The notes under the pieces are model-generated. The model was not told the DNA's origin. It saw only the letters and a list, made by a program, of their open reading frames with translations, and made no database searches. Shown one piece after another: positions 61,187 through 64,000 of a stretch of 64,000 nt of DNA. Numbering within the stretch: the first letter of the stretch is position 1; every line of letters starts with the position of its first letter. The stretch spans positions 1 through 64,000 of the forward strand of contig CAZDFH010000002.1 in the NCBI GenBank assembly GCA_964504915.1. Reading direction: 5' to 3'. The position numbers and the translations under genes are program-made. This stretch comes from CAJBLF01 sp964504915 (GTDB lineage Bacteria > Patescibacteriota > Gracilibacteria > Absconditabacterales > Absconditicoccaceae).

Positions 61187-62806
61187 ATGATAGAGCAAAC
61201 AGATAAAGTGTTCCAAGGAAGAAGTATTCCTGTCATTGGGTCTCTTTCCATTGATGAACAAATACATTTGTACAAGAAGACTCAAGAGCTCAAATGATTT
61301 ATCCAGCACAACCGCAAGGATATGGTGGAGCTATTTAAAGTCAAAGATAATACATTTGGTATCTATACGGTATTTCTAGAAGATAGCACAAGGACTAAGG
61401 AGTCATTTAAAAATGCCGCTCAATTCCTGGACGTGAAACTCAATGAATTTCATGGAGATCAATCAGCATTTAACAAGAGCGAGAGTTATGCAGATACATT
61501 TAATATGCTTACCTGATTACACAATCAGATTTTTGTCATTAGAAGTAAACTCGAATGAGTCTGTGAATGGTTACAGAGAAATGGAAAAGCATATGCGGAG
61601 CGCAATAGTGATAATGTAAAAGTACCTCCTGCGTTTATTAATGCCTGAGATGGACAACACGAACACCCTACTCAAGAATTACTGGACGAATTTACTTTTT
61701 TGGAAAATAATAATCGGGACACCGATCACATCCACCTCGCATTGGCAGGAGACCTTCGACATGGCAGGACTACACATTCCAAGGCGGACTGACTAAAAAT
61801 TTTTAAAGATGTAGAAGTAGATTTGATTGCTCCTGATGAGCTTCAAATGCCAAAACATTATATCGAGAAGATGAAAGATAATGGCTATAGAGTAAGTTCA
61901 TTTCCTTCTATTTCAGCATACTTAGCCAATACTAATCAGAAAAATGTTGCCCCACTATGGTACTTCACGAGACCACAATTGGAAAGGATGGGCGAAGATA
62001 TTTTAAAGAGGCAGAAGGAACTTAGAGAAGTCATTACTTTCCAGCCCGAGCATCTGGAACAGATCAAAAAAATGGGGATTGAAAATTTTAAGTTCTTTCA
62101 TCCATTACCTAGACATAGGGTACATCAGGAGATTCCACAACGACTGGATAAGACGTCACTCAATGGATGGGAATCACAAGCTGCAAACTGATATTTTACT
62201 AGATTGGTTTTATTATCAGCTATCGCAGGCAATGAATATGTAAATGATGGCTTTACATGACAATCCAATCCAGAGATTGTACGTGCAGACGACTTCATTC
62301 AGCACATTACTCCCGATGAGGCCAAAAGCAAAGTTATCTGAGAAGGAGTACATCCAATCGATAATGGAATAGTCATAGACCATATCAGTAGAGGTAAAAG
62401 TATTGAGCAGATAAAAAATGATGAACAAAAAGTCATCAACACCTTGCATATTGAATGAACAGGTGGTGAATGGGTTTCCGAATCAAAACAAGAGCCATGA
62501 ATCTACAAATGATTAATCTTTCGCCCTCATGGCACATTATCTCCTGAAGCGATTAGAAAAATTGCTGCAATTATCCCATGATGTACGATTAATGTTATAG
62601 AAAATTGACGCGTCGTAGATAAAATGAGAGTCAAAGTACCGCCGACTATAGAAAATATCGATGAGGCGCATTGCAAAAACGGAAATTGTATTTCTCATCC
62701 TTCACATAGCGAAGGCATCCCCTCTGCTTTCGTCAGGGAATGAGAAGATACATTGACGTGTGAATATTGTGAGACGGAACACAACCACAAAGACATCTGG
62801 AAATAA
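61187..62806 (+). CDS. pyrBI: Aspartate carbamoyltransferase, catalytic and regulatory chains fused (PyrB-PyrI)
   Basis: 539 aa. Residues 1-360 are the catalytic chain: FLEDSTRTKESFKNAAQF (carbamoyl-phosphate loop), FNKSESYADTFNML, LALAGDLRHGRTTHSK and KFFHPLPRHRVHQEIPQ. Residues 365-539 match the PyrI regulatory chain: VIDHISRGKSIEQI, LIFRPHGTLSPEAIRKIAAI, CTINVIENGRVVDKMRVK, and a zinc site CKNGNC...CEYC. First committed step of pyrimidine synthesis with allosteric control in one chain. The frame is joined by about 17 TGA. Other pyrimidine genes are not adjacent. Confidence 0.92.
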
Positions 62807-62861
62807 CATTGTAAATATATACTAAGGATGTAGAGCATATTTTTATCTCTCTACTCCTCTT

Positions 62862-63527
62862 ATGAGAGCAACATATAAAGTATTTTTCGCTGACAAAAAA
62901 TTATTGAGATCATCATTGGTTGCTTTTTTGCTGTTGGCTGGAAGTCTGGTGATGAACTTCTATGCAGGCACATATGCTAATGAGAAATGAGTGACCTATG
63001 TCAGTGATATCGTACTGAGTAATACCACACCCTATGATGTAGATACTATGTTTGCGATGGGGATCCCGTTGTTTCTTGTATTTCTCTTGTTTTGGTGTGT
63101 TAGATATCCAGCACATATTCCCTATATCTTGAAATCTGTGGCGACCTTTGTCATTATCCGTTCTGTGTTTATCACCCTCACACATTTAGGTCCCTTTCCA
63201 GATAGGATTATTGTCTTCAATGCATGAGTTCTTGGACATATGAATTTTGGAGCTGACTTATTTTTTTCGGGGCATACCGGATTACCGTTTTTGTTTGCTT
63301 TGATCTTTTGGAATAATAAATGGATGAGATATCTTTTTGTCTTGACGGCTATCTATTTTGGAGCTATAGTCTTGCTTGGACATCTCCACTACTCTATTGA
63401 TGTACTCTCTGCATTCTTCATTACCTACACTATACGACATATCAATGAATTCTTGTGGAAAAAAGATAAACTATATATGGTGAATACTCATTCCATTATT
63501 TATCCTCATACTACTAGTGGTACATAA
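62862..63527 (+). CDS. PAP2-superfamily membrane phosphatase-like protein
   Basis: 221 aa. Six helices. Catalytic-type motifs FGADLFFSGHTGLPFLF (SGHT, about residue 130) and GHLHYSIDVLSAFF (about 175, His and Asp), as in PAP2-like/sphingomyelin-synthase-type proteins. It would dephosphorylate or transfer head groups on lipid phosphates. One TGA in NEKGVTY, one in NAGVLGH. Confidence 0.8.
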
Positions 63528-63550
63528 ATTTTTATTTTTTTCTTTGTCCT

Positions 63551-64000
63551 ATGAAAAAGTTTTTCATCACACTTTTGATTGTTATACTTATCATTGCTGG
63601 GTATTTTGTGATACGTAGTAAGACGTCCACCGTCACTATTCCCACTGGTTGGGTAGCTTATACGGGCAATGGTGTCCAGTTTTTTTATCCTACAACGTTT
63701 GGTGCGACCGTCTGGAAAGCAACGATGCGACCACCTGTTCTTACCGTAGTACCTGCAGACAAAGACGCGATAGCTATTGGTTGTCCTATGCTGCAAGATA
63801 GTGCAACGATTACCGAATCATGAGCTGGTGTGGCTAACAATATTACATACACATTTTATAAGTGATGAGATATCGGCGCATGAACATTGTACACGAGTGA
63901 GTGTTATATTTTCTCAGGAGAGAATCAAAATTATGTCTTAGATTTTGAAATTAGATCGCATAGTTGATGTGAGAATGGCAATTGCGGAGCCTATTGTGAC
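63551..64000 (+). CDS. Anchored extracytoplasmic protein, runs off the window end
   Basis: 150 codons are visible. N-terminal helix FFITLLIVILIIAGYFVI, then TIPTGWVAYTGNGVQFFYP, which resembles the start of PsbP-like domains (compare GFTMQYP in 40017-40565), and a Cys-rich stretch (SGCENGNCGAYC) near the edge. Five or more TGA-Gly codons. No stop before 64000. Confidence 0.65.

Overview
This window is AT-rich bacterial DNA from an organism that reads UGA as glycine (genetic code 25), which points to the Candidate Phyla Radiation lineages Absconditabacteria (SR1) or Gracilibacteria (BD1-5/GN02). With the standard code almost every conserved gene breaks into pieces at in-frame TGA. Read as glycine, the pieces join into full-length proteins and the TGAs fall on invariant glycines: the P-loops of MutS and PilB, the dinucleotide-binding GxGxxG of thioredoxin reductase, a lipobox, the SAM-binding loop of a methyltransferase and the GCP motif of dihydrouridine synthase. 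Stops used are TAA and TAG. The window carries release factor 1 (prfA, UAA/UAG specific), whose own gene has in-frame TGAs. All CDS coordinates here assume TGA = Gly.

Layout. 1-0.9 kb: a tRNA block on the minus strand (Asn, initiator Met, Gln-CTG, Leu-TAG, Gln-TTG) with broken tRNA copies that carry palindromes. 1-7.2 kb: hypothetical proteins, an RluA-type pseudouridine synthase, a GNAT-like protein, rpsO-rpsA and tRNA-Arg. 7.5-11.3 kb (minus): half of a type IV secretion/pilus-like system, with a PrgI/VirB3-like protein, a BatA/B-like VWA protein and two small-pilin-like membrane proteins. 12-14 kb: trxB, a four-helix-bundle protein and trxA. 14-18.6 kb: membrane proteins and two tandem MscS channels. 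19-21.5 kb: pheT. 22-24.5 kb: a cluster of three cold-shock-domain-like genes. 24.5-27 kb: pyruvoyl arginine decarboxylase and the type IV pilus ATPase PilB. 28-31 kb: a GIY-YIG protein and mutS. 31-34.4 kb: three lineage-specific proteins, one internally duplicated. 34-42 kb: an RsuA-type pseudouridine synthase, lipoproteins, a large anchored protein, a DEDD exonuclease, a Trm9-like methyltransferase, a SpoU methylase and a DedA protein. 42.4-44 kb: dihydrouridine synthase with a DUF559/Vsr-like nuclease domain inserted in frame. 44.7-47.7 kb: an HD phosphohydrolase, a candidate attenuator and a truncated PriA. 50-56 kb (plus): the second half of the secretion system (VirB4 ATPase, polytopic protein, 957-residue Cys-repeat surface protein with a membrane tail). 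56-64 kb: secG, an anchored solute-binding protein, an M50 protease, prfA, a fused aspartate carbamoyltransferase (PyrB-PyrI), a PAP2-like enzyme and an incomplete anchored protein.

The second theme is small repeats. Spacers hold several families of short-period repeats and GC-rich palindromes. Members of the same families have entered conserved genes in frame (pheT, mutS, dus twice, priA, possibly virB4) and degraded tRNA copies. UGA reassignment makes this easier because TGA triplets in the repeats are readable. The most unusual object is the dus gene, where a complete endonuclease domain and its flanking palindromes sit inside the TIM barrel.
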